DNA of 64,000 nt from positions 19,891,937-19,955,936 of the forward strand of contig JAJEKV010000017.1 in the NCBI GenBank assembly GCA_021234155.1, in the 5' to 3' direction. This document shows, one piece after another, positions 1 to 12,445 of this stretch (the first letter of the stretch is position 1; the number at the start of each line of letters is the position of its first letter). The notes beneath the pieces were generated by a model, which ran no database searches, had not been told where the DNA came from, and saw only the letters and a list, made by a program, of their open reading frames with translations. A program made the translations under genes and the position numbers. The DNA comes from Isoetes taiwanensis. Lineage: Eukaryota > Streptophyta > Lycopodiopsida > Isoetales > Isoetaceae.

Positions 1-1109
1 TCAGAACGCCGACGTTGCCCTCGGGGACCAAGTTCTCAGAGGCCGAAGACCAAAACTCGCCCCCAAAACAAAACCCTTCTAGAATCCGGGTAAGTCAATT
101 GGTTTACGCTTTGAGGCCCCTCTCCTTGTCGATTTGGTCGGGACCTTGCAAAACGTGATCTTGACATGGAGTGGGGGTGTTGACGCCCAGGCCCGGACCC
201 TAAACTCCCCCGGAAGTTGCTTGCCCCGGAATTCCCCTTCATTACAAGAGTTAATTATGCCATCCATGTCAAATAGCTTTAGGGAGCAAAATTGTTGAAC
301 AAGGGCATTCTCTCTATCCATATGCCTTGATACCAAAACACAACCATCATCACAAGCAACCAAATCTAACCCCCAAACCCGGGAACCTAGTCTTTTGCTT
401 TTCTCAGAATCATTTATCTTCATTCTAGTAGTTATGATGCTTTTCTGTAATCATTTATCTTCATTCTAATAGTTATGATGCTTATATTCTCAATGCAATC
501 TTAGACCAAGTATAACGTCCAGCTGAGCCAAGGTCAACCCCAAGTACAACGATCCCACAAACTCCATTCCTTTGACCTTAGCTAACCCTTTGACCTAGAC
601 CTTCTCCTAAAATTTCAAAATTGGGTCGTAGGCCGGAGATGGGTTAGGAATCCAAATGGCAAAAAATCAGAATTTATTTTCGCATAATGCATTAATTGCG
701 AATTTATGAATGTCTTGCCATCGCAAAAGCCCCGACTTTCTACTTGCCACATCGGGAGGAGGACAGGCCCAAACTCCGCCCGGCCGGTTCCCCTTGCTCA
801 GATTCTCGGCCAGCAGCTTCTCGCCAGGTCCCAAGTGCAATGTACTGCCCTCGCCCCCAAAACGCAAACCCTTCTAGAACCCGCAACCCACTGGGTTTAC
901 GTTTTGGAGGCCCTCTCCTTGTCAGATTCGGGCGGGACCTTGCGCCGTGGACTTGACGTGGAGTGGGGTGTTGACGCCAGAGCACGGACCCTAAAATCCC
1001 CCTGGAAGCTGCTTGCCCCGAATTTCCTCTCCCCAAGGCCCTGGGGACGGACGGGCGACCTCCCCTCTCTCCTAATCGCGATTTGACTCTCGCCAATGGA
1101 CTCGAACGC

Positions 1110-1766
1110 CGACGCTGCCCTCGGGGACCAAGTTCTCGTGGGCCGTAAGACCAAAAACTCGGCCCCCAAAACAAAAACCCTTCTAGAATCCGGCAAGTCA
1201 CGTGGTTTACGCTTTGAGGGCCCTCTCCTTGTCGATTTGGTCGACCTTGCACCGTGATCTTGACATGGAGTGGGGTGTTGACGCCGTGAGTCGGGACCCT
1301 AAACTCCCCCTAAGTTGCTTGCCCCGAATTCAGACATTACAAGTTAATTATGCCATCCATGTCAAATAGCTTTAGGGAGCAAATCCCTGTTGAACAAGGG
1401 CATTCTCTCTATCCATATGCCTTGATATTTGGGCCACAACCATCATCACAAGCAACCAAATCTAACCCCCAACCCCGCACTAGTCTTTTTGCTTTTCTCA
1501 GAATCATTTATCTTCATTCTAGTAGTTATGATGCTTTTCTCAGAATCATTTATCTTCATTCTAATAGTTATGATGCTTATATTCTCAATGCAATCTTAGA
1601 CCAAGTATAACGCCCAAATGAGCCAAGGTCAACCCCAAGTACAACGATCCCACAAACTCCATTCCTTTGACCTTAGCTAACCCTTTGACCTAGACCTTCT
1701 CCGAAAATTTCAAAATTGGGTCAGGTCTTTGGAGATGGGTTAAGAATCCAAACGGCAAAAAATCAG
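1110..1766. repeat. Spacer type A of the 1.1 kb unit
   Basis: This spacer holds a second, diverged copy of the core (CCAAAACAAAAACCC, TTCTAGAATCC, GTGTTGACGCC) followed by AT-richer sequence with a direct repeat of CAGAATCATTTATCTTCATT. The same spacer type occurs in the first unit (1-660). The three later units carry a different spacer, so the array is built from two unit types. Confidence 0.75.
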
Positions 1767-2234
1767 AATTTATTTTCGCACAATGCATTAATTGCGAATT
1801 TATGAATGTCTTGCCATCGCAAAAGCCCCCCCCTTCTACTTGCCACATCGGGAGGAGGACAGGCCCAAACTCCGGCCTCCGTCCGGGCCTCCCCTTGCTC
1901 CAGATTCTCGGCTGCAGCTTCTCGGCCAGTCCCAAGTGCAATGCACCAAGTCTCGCCCCCAAAACGCAAACCTTTCTAGAACCCGCAACCCACTGTGGTT
2001 TAGATTTTGGAGGCCCTCCTTGTCGATTCGGGCGGACCTTGCGCCGCGTGACTTGACGTGGAGTGGGGGTGTTGACGCCGCAGCACGGACCCTAAAATCC
2101 CCCTAAGGCCGCTTGCCCCAATTTCCTCTTCCCAAGGCCCCTGGGACCTGACGGGCGACCTCCCTCTCCGGAATCGCGATTTGACTCTCGCCAATGGACT
2201 CGTAACGCCGACTTGCCCCGGGGACCAAGTTCTG

Positions 2235-2790
2235 GGGCCGTAAGACCACCCGACCTCCCAAGAAGCGCCAAAGTAGCTCACTTCCATCACACTCGTAGTC
2301 AATTGGCCTAGGATGCGATCGCGGATACCGCCGTGGAGGGCGTGAGTGTTTCTTTCTTTGCAAAACCGACCTTGTAACTTGCTCCCTAGGGTAATTTCGC
2401 CATTCCGGACGATTTGGCAGGGTCGATTTGCCATTCCTGAGCCTCCCGTGTCCGAACGACAAGACATCAAGGGTTTCTACAAGGCCGACCTCGGACGCCC
2501 GCGGTTTGACAAGTTCTCCTGACCGATCTGAATCTTTTGGGCCTTCCCCAAGAGGGGCCCCCGAACGGAGGATCCAACGGCCGGATAGGGGAACCGCCCC
2601 GGAGGGTGGTCATTAGCGTCAGCCCCGGGAGCCGCCAGAAGGGCTGCCTCGGGAACTTTTTTGATCCCGCCTCTTGGGGTCCTGGACTCTCCCCTCTTGT
2701 GAGGGATCCCCGCAAGGTCCCGGCCTCGCTTGACTTGGGAAGGGTGCCACCTCGGTTGCCCCGCAAACGGCTGCCCCGACCGCTCTAATG
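2235..2790. repeat. Spacer type B of the 1.1 kb unit
   Basis: A GC-rich spacer that replaces type A in units three to five (also at about 3350-3900 and 4480-5020). Recognisable blocks are CAAGAAGCGCCAAAGTAGCT, TTGCAAAACCGACCTTGTAA and GGAGGATCCAACGG. It contains short open frames on both strands that are not conserved in frame between copies. No gene family was recognised. Confidence 0.75.
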
Positions 2791-5595
2791 CTAACCCTTT
2801 GACCTAGACCTTCTCCTAAAATTTTCGAAAATTGGGTCAGTGCCGGAAATGGATTAGGATTCCAGCTGGCAAAAATCAGAATTTATTTTCGTACAATGCA
2901 TTAATTGCGTAATTTATGAATGTCTTGCCAATCGCAAAAGCTTCCCCACTTCTACTTGCCACATCGGGAGGAGGACAGGCCCAAACTCCGCCCCGCCGGT
3001 TCCCTTGCTCCGTATTCTCGCCAAGGCAGCTTTCGCCAGTCCCAAGTGCAACAGACCAAGTCTCGCCCCCAAAACGCAAACCCCTTCTAGAACCCGCAAC
3101 CCACGTGGTTTACGTTTTGGAGGCCCTCTCCTTGTCAGATTCGGGCGGGACCTTGCGCCGTGACTTGACGTGGAGTGGGGGTGTTGACGCCAGAGCACGG
3201 ACCCTAAAATCCCCCCGGAAGCTGCTTGCCCCGAATTTCCTCTCCCCAAGGCCCTGGGGCCGGACGGGCGACCTCCCCTCTCCCAATTGCGATTTGACTT
3301 TGCCAATGGACTCGTAACGCCGACGTTGCCCTCGGGGACCAAGTTCCGCGGGCGTAAGACCACCCGACCTCCAAGAAGCGCCAAAGTAGCTCACTTCCAT
3401 CACACTCGTAGTCAATTGGCCTAGGATGTGGATGCGGGATACTGTCGTGGAGGGCGTGAGTGTTTCTTTCTTTTGCAAAACCGACCTTGTAACTTGCTCC
3501 CTAGGGTAATTTCGCCATTCCGGACGATTTGGCAGGGTCGATTTGCCATTCCGGAGCCTCCCCGGTGCCCGAACGACAAGACACTGCGGTTTCTACAAGG
3601 CCGACCTCAGGACGCCCCGCGGTTTGACAAGTTCTCCCGGACCGATCTGGAATCTTTTGGGCCTTCCCGGCAGGGGCCCCCCGAACGGAGGATCCAACGG
3701 TCGGATAGGGGAACCGGGCCCGGGAGGGTGGTCATTAGCGCAGCCCCCTGGGAGCGCCGCCAGAAGGGCTGCCTCGAACTTTTTGATCCCGCCTCTGGGG
3801 TCCTGGACTCTCCCCTCTTGTGAGGGATCCCCGCAAGGTCCCCGCCTCGCTTGACTTGGGGAAGGGTGCCAGCTCGGTTGCCCCGCAACGGGCTGCCCCA
3901 CCGCTCTAATGCTAACCCTTTGACCTAGACCTTCTCCTAAAATTTCAAAATTGGGCCGTGTGCTGGAAATGGATTAGGATTCCAGCCGGCAAAAATCAGA
4001 ATTTATTTTCGCATAATGCATTAATTGCGAATTTATGAATGTCTTGCCATCGCAAAAGCGCCCCCGACTTCTACTTGCCACATCGGGAGGAGGACAGGCC
4101 CAAACTCCGCCTCCGCCAGTTCCCCTTGTTCCGTATTCTCGGCCGCAGCTTCGCCAGGTCCTGGTCCCAATGTAACAGACCAAGTCTCGCCCCCAAAACG
4201 CAAACCCTTCTAGAACCCTCGCAACCCACAGTGGTTTACGCTTTGGAGGCCCTCTCCTTGTCGATTCGGGGGACCTTGCGCCGCGACTTGACGCGGGAGT
4301 GGGGGTGTTGACGCTGAGCACGGACCCTAAAATCCCCCGGGGGCCGCTTGCCCCGGATTTCCTCTCCCCAAGGCCATGGGGGGACGGACGGGCGACCTCC
4401 CTCTCCGAATCGCTGATTTGACTCGCCAATGGACTCGTCGAACGCCGACGCTGCCCCCGGGGACCAAGTTCCGCGGGCCAGAAGACCACCCGACCTCCAA
4501 GAAGCGCCAAAGTAGCTCACTTCCATCACACTCGTAGTCAATTGGCCTAGGATGTGGATGCGGATACCGTCGCGGGAGGGCGTGAGTGTTTCTTTCTTTG
4601 CAAAACCGACCTTGTAACTTGCTCCCTAGGGTAATTTCGCCATTCCGGACGATTTGGCAGGGTCGATTTGCCATTTCGAGCCTCCCTGCGTCTCGAACGA
4701 CAAGACATCGCGTTTCTACAAGGCCGACCTCGGGACGCCTCGCTGGTTTGACTAGTTCTCCGACCGATCTGAATCTTTTGGGCCTTCCCAAGAGGGGCCC
4801 CCGAATCGGAGGATCCAACGGCCGGATAGGGGAACCGCCCGGAGGGTGGTCATTAGCTGCCCCGGGAGCGCCAGAAGGGCTGCCTCGGGAACTTTTTGAT
4901 CCCGCCTCTTGGGGTCCTGGACTCTCCCCTCTTGTGAGGGATTCCCCGCAAGGTCCCCGCCTCGCTTGACTTGGGGAAGGGTGCCACCGGTTGCCCCCCA
5001 GCAACCGCTGCCCCGACCGCTCTAATGCTAACCCTTTGACTTAGACCTTCTCCAAAAATTTCTGAAATTGGGCCGTGTGCTGGAAATGGATTAGGATTCC
5101 AGCCGGCAAAAATCAGAATTTATTTTCGTGACAATGCATTAATTGCGAATTTATGAATGTCTTGCCATCGCAAAAGCTTCGACTTCTACTTGCCACATCG
5201 GAGAGGAGGACAGGCCCAAACTCCGCCCCGGTTCCCTTGCTCCGTATTCTCTACTGCAGCCTTCGCCAGTCCCAAGTGCAATGTACCAAGTCTCGCCCCC
5301 AAAACGCAAACCCTTCTAGAACCCGCAACCCACAGTGGTTTACGCTTTGGAGGCCCTCTCCTTGTCGATCGAAGGGACCTTGCGCCGTGACTTGACGTGG
5401 ACTGGGGGTGTTGACGCCAGATCACGGACCCTAAAATCCCCCTGGAAGCTGCTTGCCCCGAATTTCCTCTCCCCAAGGCCCTGGGGACTGGACGGGCCCC
5501 TCCCTCTCCCGGAATCGCGATTTGACTCGCCAATGGACTCAAACGCCGACGCTGCCCTCGGACCAAGTTCTCAGGACTGTAAAGACCACTCATGT

Positions 5596-6730
5596 TAACC
5601 CAACTAAGAAATGAGTTTTAAACGTCATTGCGGTATCGTCGATGCGACGCCAATACGTCCGCATGCGCGACGCTATTTGTTATAGCGACGTCGTTTAAAC
5701 TATTTTTATTTTTGTTGTGTACATGTTTGATACTGGGGCATGTTTGAGCCTAGACAATGCTTGAGCCTAAGAGGCTTGTTTGAACCTAGGTAGCATGTTC
5801 GACCCTAAGGGAAATGCAACGCCTACACGTTCAACATCCTCAGAGGCTCCTCATGGTTCACTCTATGTATTTGGACTTGTTCACCCTACAAAATACCATT
5901 ATTATTATCCGCTTGAAAGGTAGAGCAGTTGATCCACAAATGTAAAGCTAGTGGATAGCATCAAATTAAGCAATGATCGTGTTAACTTGGTGGTGGCATT
6001 GGTTTAAGGTTAGAGAAAATCTAAGTAACTAAGATACCATTGAAGACTCTTTGCATGTTCTAGTCTAGAGGCAATGCTTGAGCCTATGTGGCTTCTTTGA
6101 GCCCATGTTCCACCCGTTCTTTATTCCTCCGATATAATGTATACCAAAAGGGGGGGAGGGGGGGGGAAAAAAAAGAATTGAATTGAATGGGTTTTTATTG
6201 CACACGAAGACCAATAGACATAGCCTATCGTAAGGATTGCAATCGAGGATGTGCATAATATTTGACATATAGAATTTAATGATCGCCTCCTCTAGGTGCT
6301 AACTAGGAGTCGCCATTGTTAGCATTGCCAACATTTGTATTAAAATGCCCCAAGTACATCTCAGATTTCGTGGAATTGCTCGTGTAAGATGTCGCATGAG
6401 AGCCGGTGGTCCAACCTCTTGATGCTCGCTTTCCCTGAGTTTGAATGCCTTGATCTGCCAGAGGGCTCTTCGTGACGTTATTGACTCCTCTAGCACAACA
6501 CCTTGAATATTGGGCGCCCTGTGTAGTTTGTATGATAAACCACCATGTTGGGTCTTGTCGACGGTAAAGAAAAAAATCTGGTCAAAGAAGCCGGACGGAG
6601 ATTGATATTGATGGTCTAAATTTTGAAGTGGATATGTGTATGTGTGTACTGCTCACGCTTGTCCGAAGGACAAGCGCCTCACTACCGTGGTACATCTTGT
6701 TAGAGTTGACAAATAAAAAAGCCACTTGTT
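5596..6730. other. Unassigned sequence after the satellite array
   Basis: No supported gene. It contains a GC-rich patch with CGACG/CGTCG inverted motifs at about 5625-5705, TTGAGCCTA and similar short repeats near 5740-5800 and 6065-6090, and a G-run near 6151. It may be the outer part of the decayed CACTA element that follows. Confidence 0.5.
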
Positions 6731-6734
6731 CTAT

Positions 6735-7180
6735 CATACTTTATCAGAGGCCCGGCCCCCTTAATTGAAGGTCAAACCAATCGACATCGAATATGAAGGT
6801 CTTAAAATTGCCACCAACATCCACCTCCATTATAGTCTTTAACCTCCCGACCCAATCACAGTGTGGCTTCCTCGACGACATTACGATCGGCAACACTTGA
6901 TTGAAACTCCATCGTGAATGATGCCATGACTCCGCAGCCACAAGTCTTCCCCGTGTATGTCAAGAGAACTCACACGATAGTGGGTCCCATGCCACCATAT
7001 CGAGGGAGTAAGATATATACCGGCCAAAAGCACCATTAATGTCAATAGATACAATAACATCAAAAGAAAATACTCGATTTCGACATCAACATAATTTGTT
7101 GCAACTACCTTTTTCATGACACCTTGTGCGTATGCCCATTCCGTAGAGCTGTAATATACTCCCCTTGTGATATGCATCGG
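6735..7180 (-). pseudogene. CACTA transposon DUF4216-like region (remnant)
   Basis: The minus strand encodes a stretch with YYSSTEWAYAQGVMKKVV, then MEVDVGGNFKTFIFDVDWFD. This pattern (short segment, glycine, then a VLFxxDWxD-type block) resembles DUF4216, which sits in the C-terminal part of TNP2-type CACTA transposases. It lies downstream, in minus orientation, of DUF4218 and TNP2 remnants, in the expected order for one element. The reading frame is broken, so no functional product is expected. Confidence 0.6.
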
Positions 7181-7420
7181 TCAAAGCCTCAGTAGTACCC
7201 ATTCTCTTTCCATCTTGTCCCAAGGGTTCATATCCATCGTGGTACGGGCTCGCCTATTATGTCGCTCCATTCATGCCTCTTCTCTTCCATTTCTTCCTTT
7301 TATGCTCTCATAACGAAAGCAATCCATTTTGCCATTGGTGCCGAATTGTAAAGAAGAAATTGATTAACCTTAATGATCATATCAGCGGAAATGACTTCGC
7401 ATACCATTGCCTTCCCGCCA

Positions 7421-7735
7421 CTACCCCCACAATCTTCTCGCCCCCTTCATCACCCCATAAGCGAGGGTGCATCCGATGTACTGGCGGAAATATATTCTCA
7501 TCATATAGAAAAGTGACTCTTTCGCAAGCCATCCCTCTCGCCATACTACCTTCTCGTGACGTGCTCTTTGACGCACCATATCCTTCAATACCTTCATAAA
7601 CCTTTCCAAGAAAAAAACATCCATCCGCATGTACAGCCTTCCCGCGAGCTCCACTTCCTCAATAAGATGTACCAAAAGATGGGTTTGATCACAAGAAAGC
7701 TCGTAGGAAACTCCTTCTCCAACAAGCAACATGCC
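7421..7735 (-). pseudogene. CACTA transposon DUF4218-like region (remnant)
   Basis: The minus strand reads VHLIEEVELAGRLYMRMDVF then FLERFMKVLKDMVRQRARHE and EGWLAKESLFY. This matches the characteristic DUF4218 pattern of EnSpm/CACTA transposases (HLxxELxLxGPVxxRWMxxxERxMKxLKxxVRNxARPE). The track is interrupted by frameshifts at both ends. Position and strand fit the TNP2 remnant at 8.1-9.7 kb. Confidence 0.8.
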
Positions 7736-8099
7736 TCCGCCATTTTCACTTTCATCTCTTCAATTTCGCCTTTCTCTATATAGTTTTTACACATCCACCT
7801 ATGAGGTCCAAAACAAAAAACTTAGCCACAAATAAAATAGACGGGGACCACTAAATCAACATGGGTAACAACCTTATGACCTTTGATAGGGCACTTATTG
7901 CCTCCAATGGTCCCTTTGTCTAAAACTCCCTAAAGGTCGTGGGCATGAAGAACTGCATGATCCAAACACCAAATATAAGTTATGGGTTACATTTTATAGT
8001 AGTGCATATATATGTGGACTTCAATTGCTTACATGCAAGAACTTATGCCACCATGGACTTTAAACCACCAGCTCCCCACTACTTGTGAATGCGGTTCGC

Positions 8100-9680
8100 A
8101 ATGATTGCATGTAACCAGCTTGGTGTTCTAAGGGCCCTTAAATCATCATAAATAGCTCGATGGTCGACCTAGCAATAACCCATTTTGCCGGAGGAAGTGG
8201 TTGCCCTTCACCCTGGATCCATGCCTCTTTCTTTGTATTACTTACCTTAAGGTCCATCCCGGCATTTGTTGTGTCTTTTTTGACCAAATACATGCTTCCA
8301 TAAAGAGTTTCCCACGCTCTTGAAGATATGCATCGGGTCTAAAAGGTGTTGAATCAATAGGTCGGTCCAATATGGTAGTCTATAAAAAATGTACTTCCTT
8401 TTCATATTGGCAAGAAAGACTTCCTCCTCCGCGGCTTCCTCGCCACCACCAGATAATTCCTCATCCTCACCGCCTAGGTCGGCTATGACCTCCTCACCGT
8501 GTGTGCCCCCACGGATTTCTCATGGATTTTCCCCTCTTCCTTCTTATCCCAACGCCACCCCATTCTCGTATGGTAATTCTCGCTTGGTGGTTCTCAGATA
8601 GTCTACAAGGCACACCGAATTGTGCACGCCGCTTTCAAGGGGTGCGGAGCGCAAATACTTCCTAAAACCCTCGTGATACTACTTTCTTCAGATGCTTAGA
8701 GTGACGGTGCTGCAACTTTTCCCCACATATCATGCAAGGGAAGTGCCCCGATGTCTTAAACCCGTAACACTCCTAAGAAACCCAGAAAGTCATGCATAGT
8801 CCACAATAGTATACCTCTAAGATTAAAAACGCCATTTTTATGGGCATCGAGACCTGAATACCGTGTTCCACAAAGGAGTAACTCATCCACAATTATTCTT
8901 AGGTACACATCTAAATTACTTGGTTTTTTCTTCCCGTATCAATAAAGTCATCATAATGTGCCCACTCTTCATCAACAACCATGGGGTATGTTGTAGTTCA
9001 CTATCATCACCGCCATGTAGACCATGCAAATGATTGTGTACCATATGGGTTTACGCCATCGGTGGCCAGGCCCAAACGCACGCTACGTGGTTCTTTTCCA
9101 AAGTCGCCATGTCGCATCGACATGCTTCCAAGCTGCACTGCCGCCGGACTCGTGATCACATCATCACTAGATGCATGTGTAGCCGTGAAGTCCATTAGGC
9201 TAGCCAATGTCTTGCAACTAACATCAACTTTAACCTATAGAATAAATTATAGGCAACATATAAGTACCGAAAATAAGTGAATTTACAACTATTTGTAAGA
9301 AGTGGTGATGCATATACCTTGGGATTATTGGAAAGTGTCGAATAACCTTCCGAGGTACCGCTTTTTCCCTTTAGGTCATTCCTGTATCTCTGCTTCATTA
9401 CATACGAGACAATGAGTGGACTTCTCATGCTCTAGGGGATAGAAGATCATACAATCATTTGGACATGCATGTATGACTTTATAACCAAGGCCGGGCGCTT
9501 GAATCATTTTCTTAACTTGAGATCCGGCTTTAGGGCATATTGTTCTTCTCTCGAAGGATCTTCTCGCAATAACCTCGCGATCTAAGAGTGGTAAGATAAA
9601 AGATGGAGATGGTGGTAAGATAGAAAGACTTGATAAGTATGTCACCTCAATAGAGCGTAGACACTTGCATTGCTCCACTT
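8100..9680 (-). pseudogene. CACTA (EnSpm) TNP2-type transposase remnant
   Basis: Three TNP2 hallmarks appear on the minus strand in the expected order. Near 9400-9520 is IHACPNDCMIFYPLEHE with a following cysteine pair. Near 9010-9110 is VRLGLATDGVNPYGTQSFAW. Near 8280-8340 is a degenerate DPMHI-type block followed by a basic stretch. TNP2 is the catalytic transposase of plant CACTA elements. Frameshifts and stops separate the blocks, so this is a dead copy. The DUF4218 and DUF4216 parts lie further along on the same strand. Confidence 0.85.
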
Positions 9681-9689
9681 GAACTTGGT

Positions 9690-10199
9690 TTGAGATTGAG
9701 AATTAGCGTGCACGCCGACAAACGAGAGGTTCGAGACGCAGAAATAATCAAGCTTCGCTTCGATAACAATAGGTCATCGCCAAGACGACCAATCCTCAAG
9801 GGTATCCCACATCTTCTACCATATCCTCTCCACCACCATCCTCGACATCATCTAAATCAATATCGTAATTCTTGAAGAGCTGCAACATATCGAGCATCGG
9901 CTCACAACGAAAGACTTCGCTCTCGGTTCGCAATAGTTTCATCCTCTTCATATTGATCGTGATGCAATATCTTCATATTGGTGCGCCTCGCTTGAAATTC
10001 ACGACGATAGGTTTCCCTTTGCCCGTAACTTAGAACTAATGGATCGGGATGGAGACCGCCTCCTCAATGAGTTCATTAAACAGAGTAACGATAACCATCA
10101 TGTCAAATAATGTAATAAGTATAAAATACATACAACCATTTGTATAGACTCACGAATGACAAAAACATATTAAAAAAAACCTCTTTATTCCTTTTTTTT
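9690..10199. other. Unassigned sequence between TNP2 and SET remnants
   Basis: No supported gene. The sequence is moderately AT-rich, with a short poly-T near 10191. It probably belongs to the CACTA element upstream of the transposase. Confidence 0.4.
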
Positions 10200-10741
10200 T
10201 AGTACAACAATACTATTGTTCCATCTCAAATGGGAGAGGTCTATCATAGCGATAGTTGATGAATAACTCATCTCCAATGTTTATGCTTTTAATAGCACAC
10301 ACCATGATATATCTCGCTTTTACAGATCTTGTAAAAAATCTTCCTCCCTCCTTGACACTCTAAAAATTCACAATTGCATCGCCACGGTTGTCAATAGAAC
10401 TGTTGATGAACCCCGCAATATTGCCATGAACCCCCGGCCGACCATCAATAAACTTCAACTCCTCATCACATGCCCCCACAAACTTATCGACGCAAAGATT
10501 GGAATTCATTCCATAAATCCTCATACGCCAAGCATATTTAGTCAAAGTTTGCCAAGTTTTCCAATCGTATTCGGACCTCGTGATATGGCATTAATGGAAT
10601 GTGGGTATCTCGCCCACTTCTATACGCCAAGTTCGAGATAAGGCCGAATCCAGCTTCGACAAATGCGGCTCCGCATAATGATGTATCTTCTTCCCCAATA
10701 AGCAAATTCTTGATCCATAGGGATAGGTAGTTCATCGCCAC
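10200..10741 (-). pseudogene. Captured SET-domain fragment
   Basis: On the minus strand the segment at 10360-10545 carries GVHGNIAGFINSSI, which corresponds to the SET-domain motif around N-H-S-C (GNxxRFINHS). About 40 codons later, in another frame at about 10215-10320, is AIKSINIGDELFINYRY, which corresponds to the closing ELxxDY motif. Upstream, FVEAGFGLISNLAYRS resembles the GxGxxA start of the domain. SET domains transfer methyl groups to lysines, often on histones. At least two frame changes break the fragment. It lies inside CACTA territory, so capture of a host gene piece by the transposon is likely. The subfamily is not determinable here. Confidence 0.65.
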
Positions 10742-11340
10742 AAGCCAAATGTCTTATGGTGCCTAACAAAGGGTCGGACTAATCTTTGCAATTCTTCAGA
10801 ATTTCACGCCGGGCAAAGGAGGCCAAGCGCTTCTTGGGAAATGTGCGACACATGCAATGTTCTCATGATTGTAGCCCTTCGTGTTCTTTTCACGCAGGGG
10901 AACACTCAGCCGCTGAGCGCACACCCATCCACATTATTGATGAATCGGTTATCGCTTCCGGCCATATGCCTCTATGGACAACATTAAACCAAAATCCACA
11001 TCTAGTTTGAGGGAGACATCAAAGATCATCTACCTACATATTTAGATATCATAAACATCTTGAATATATACTTAAACCGAGAGATACTTTTAAAAAAAAA
11101 AAAACAAATAATAATTGTATACCAACCTGATATCCATGACGAGCATCGATCCGGTGGGTTGTTCAAATGTACCAAATCTTATCGATGGTCTTCAACAACC
11201 GCTCTAAGTCGCCTCTTCAAATTTCCATACATCTTTTTACAATCGCAAACTATTTTGTCCCTCCGCCAATTACAAAAGGTAAGTACTATATACCGCACAA
11301 TAGTTTGAACGGCCGTGATAGATACAATATATGGTAGTAT
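10742..11340. other. Unassigned stretch with A-run
   Basis: No gene was recognised. There is a poly-A near 11090-11105. Short open frames here show no family signature. Confidence 0.4.
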
Positions 11341-11387
11341 AAAACCCTAAACCCTAAACCCTAAACCCTAAACCCTAAATCCTAAAT
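11341..11387 (+). repeat. Interstitial telomere-type repeat (CCCTAAA)n
   Basis: About six tandem CCCTAAA units, the last ones imperfect (TCCTAAAT). This is the Arabidopsis-type plant telomere motif, here internal in the sequence. The array is too short to be a chromosome end. Confidence 0.9.
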
Positions 11388-11394
11388 GGATGGA

Positions 11395-11740
11395 AATTGG
11401 GCCCGACACGTAGTCCTCTCCACTCAAGGTGAAGCCGACCATGCCCTTTCCCCGAACGACCCTTTATATAAGTTTCAATTTCAATAAAGATCTTTTTGGA
11501 GACGCCACTAGCCCCGATACATAGAGTCCCCTCCACTCAAGGTGAAGTCGACATATGACCTTGACTACGCCGACACCTCAATTTTGTAATCTACATTGTA
11601 CTTAGTAAGGTATGAAGGTGAGTTTGGGCCCGCACACCGGGTCCCTTCCACTCAAGGTGGAGGCGACCGTGTCCTTGACCAAAAACACCGCTTTTTTTTT
11701 TACTACCGCAGACACGCCCTCTCCTAGTTTATATATGTCT
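11395..11740. repeat. Three tandem ~114-bp repeats
   Basis: The block CCACTCAAGGTG with flanking GTCC and GCGACC/GTCGAC recurs at about 11420, 11533 and 11648, spaced 113-115 bp. Each unit has GGGCCC or GCCCCG before it and a TTTATATAAGT/TTTATATATGT block near its end. No function was recognised. Confidence 0.7.
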
Positions 11741-11994
11741 AGGCTACTAAATACAAGAATCAAGAACTTACATGTGACGGTTCCAAGATATCCAGCCCCC
11801 CGTGGTAAGACAATCAACTGCCTCCGCCATCTCCAAAGGCCGATCATGCCGATGACCATGGTGATCCATGTAGGGCAAAGAACAAGTATAAGATATGGTT
11901 AAAAAGAAGAACACCAAAGGCGCTTAGGCCGAAGAGGAGCCAAAGAAAATAACAATGAAGGCCGAAAAAAAAGTTGTTTATATAGAAATCTTTA

Positions 11995-12445
11995 ACGTCG
12001 ATGCGACGGACGCCGCCGGGCGACGAGTGTCAACGGGTCATGCCAAGTCACCTACGACTTGGCAAAGACACCGCAAGTACGCATGCACGCAGTCGACGTT
12101 TCAGACCACGCCGCATGCGACGATAGTCAATCGGTCAAAATCCAGTCACATGCGACCCGGCAAAGACACGCGGCAAGTACGCATCGACGCGTGTCTTATG
12201 TTCTCAGACGTCACATGACGCCGCATGCGACGCCCGACATTTGTCGTGACATTTGTCGTGACATTTGCCTGCTATGAAATTTATGTATACCTATGTCGCT
12301 CGAGCAACCTAAAATCTGAAAGCAAGTTTTGTGTAACAACCTAAAATCGCATACCTCAAAACACTTGAACATAGCTTGATTAGTCGCATCACAGAGCAAA
12401 TTATGCGATGTGTCCGACATTTGCCGTGACATTTGTCGTGGACGA
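11995..12445. repeat. CGCATGCGAC / TGTCGTGACATT motif cluster
   Basis: Dense short repeats: GCCGCATGCGACG, AAGACACGCGGCAAGTACGC-type pairs, and CATTTGTCGTGA repeated at about 12237-12265 and again near 12418-12440. Similar motifs occur at 5625-5705 and 15860-16400. Such clusters resemble the subterminal repeats where CACTA transposase-associated proteins bind, and may mark an internal or nested element end. Confidence 0.55.

Larger units (their letters stand above)
1..5595. repeat. Tandem array of ~1.1 kb satellite-like unit (five landmarks)
   Basis: A landmark beginning AATTTATTTTCG, followed by a conserved GAATTTATGAATGTCTTGCC block, recurs at about 671, 1767, 2880, 4000 and 5117, giving periods of 1096-1120 bp. 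Each unit shares a GC-rich core (CCCCCAAAACGCAAACCC, TTCTAGAACCCGCAACCCA, GTGTTGACGCC). The array enters from before base 1 and stops near 5595. The units differ mainly by small indels in GC-rich stretches. No ORF is shared intact between units, so it does not look protein-coding. It may be a satellite or a structural spacer array. No rRNA or tRNA sequence was recognised in it. Confidence 0.9.

Noticed and set aside
740-5593. Many open frames of 60-170 codons in the satellite array
   Set aside because: Frames are not kept between repeat units and no family is recognisable.
1-5595. Ribosomal DNA spacer
   Set aside because: No rRNA gene sequence, promoter or TTS could be recognised; cannot be excluded but not supported.
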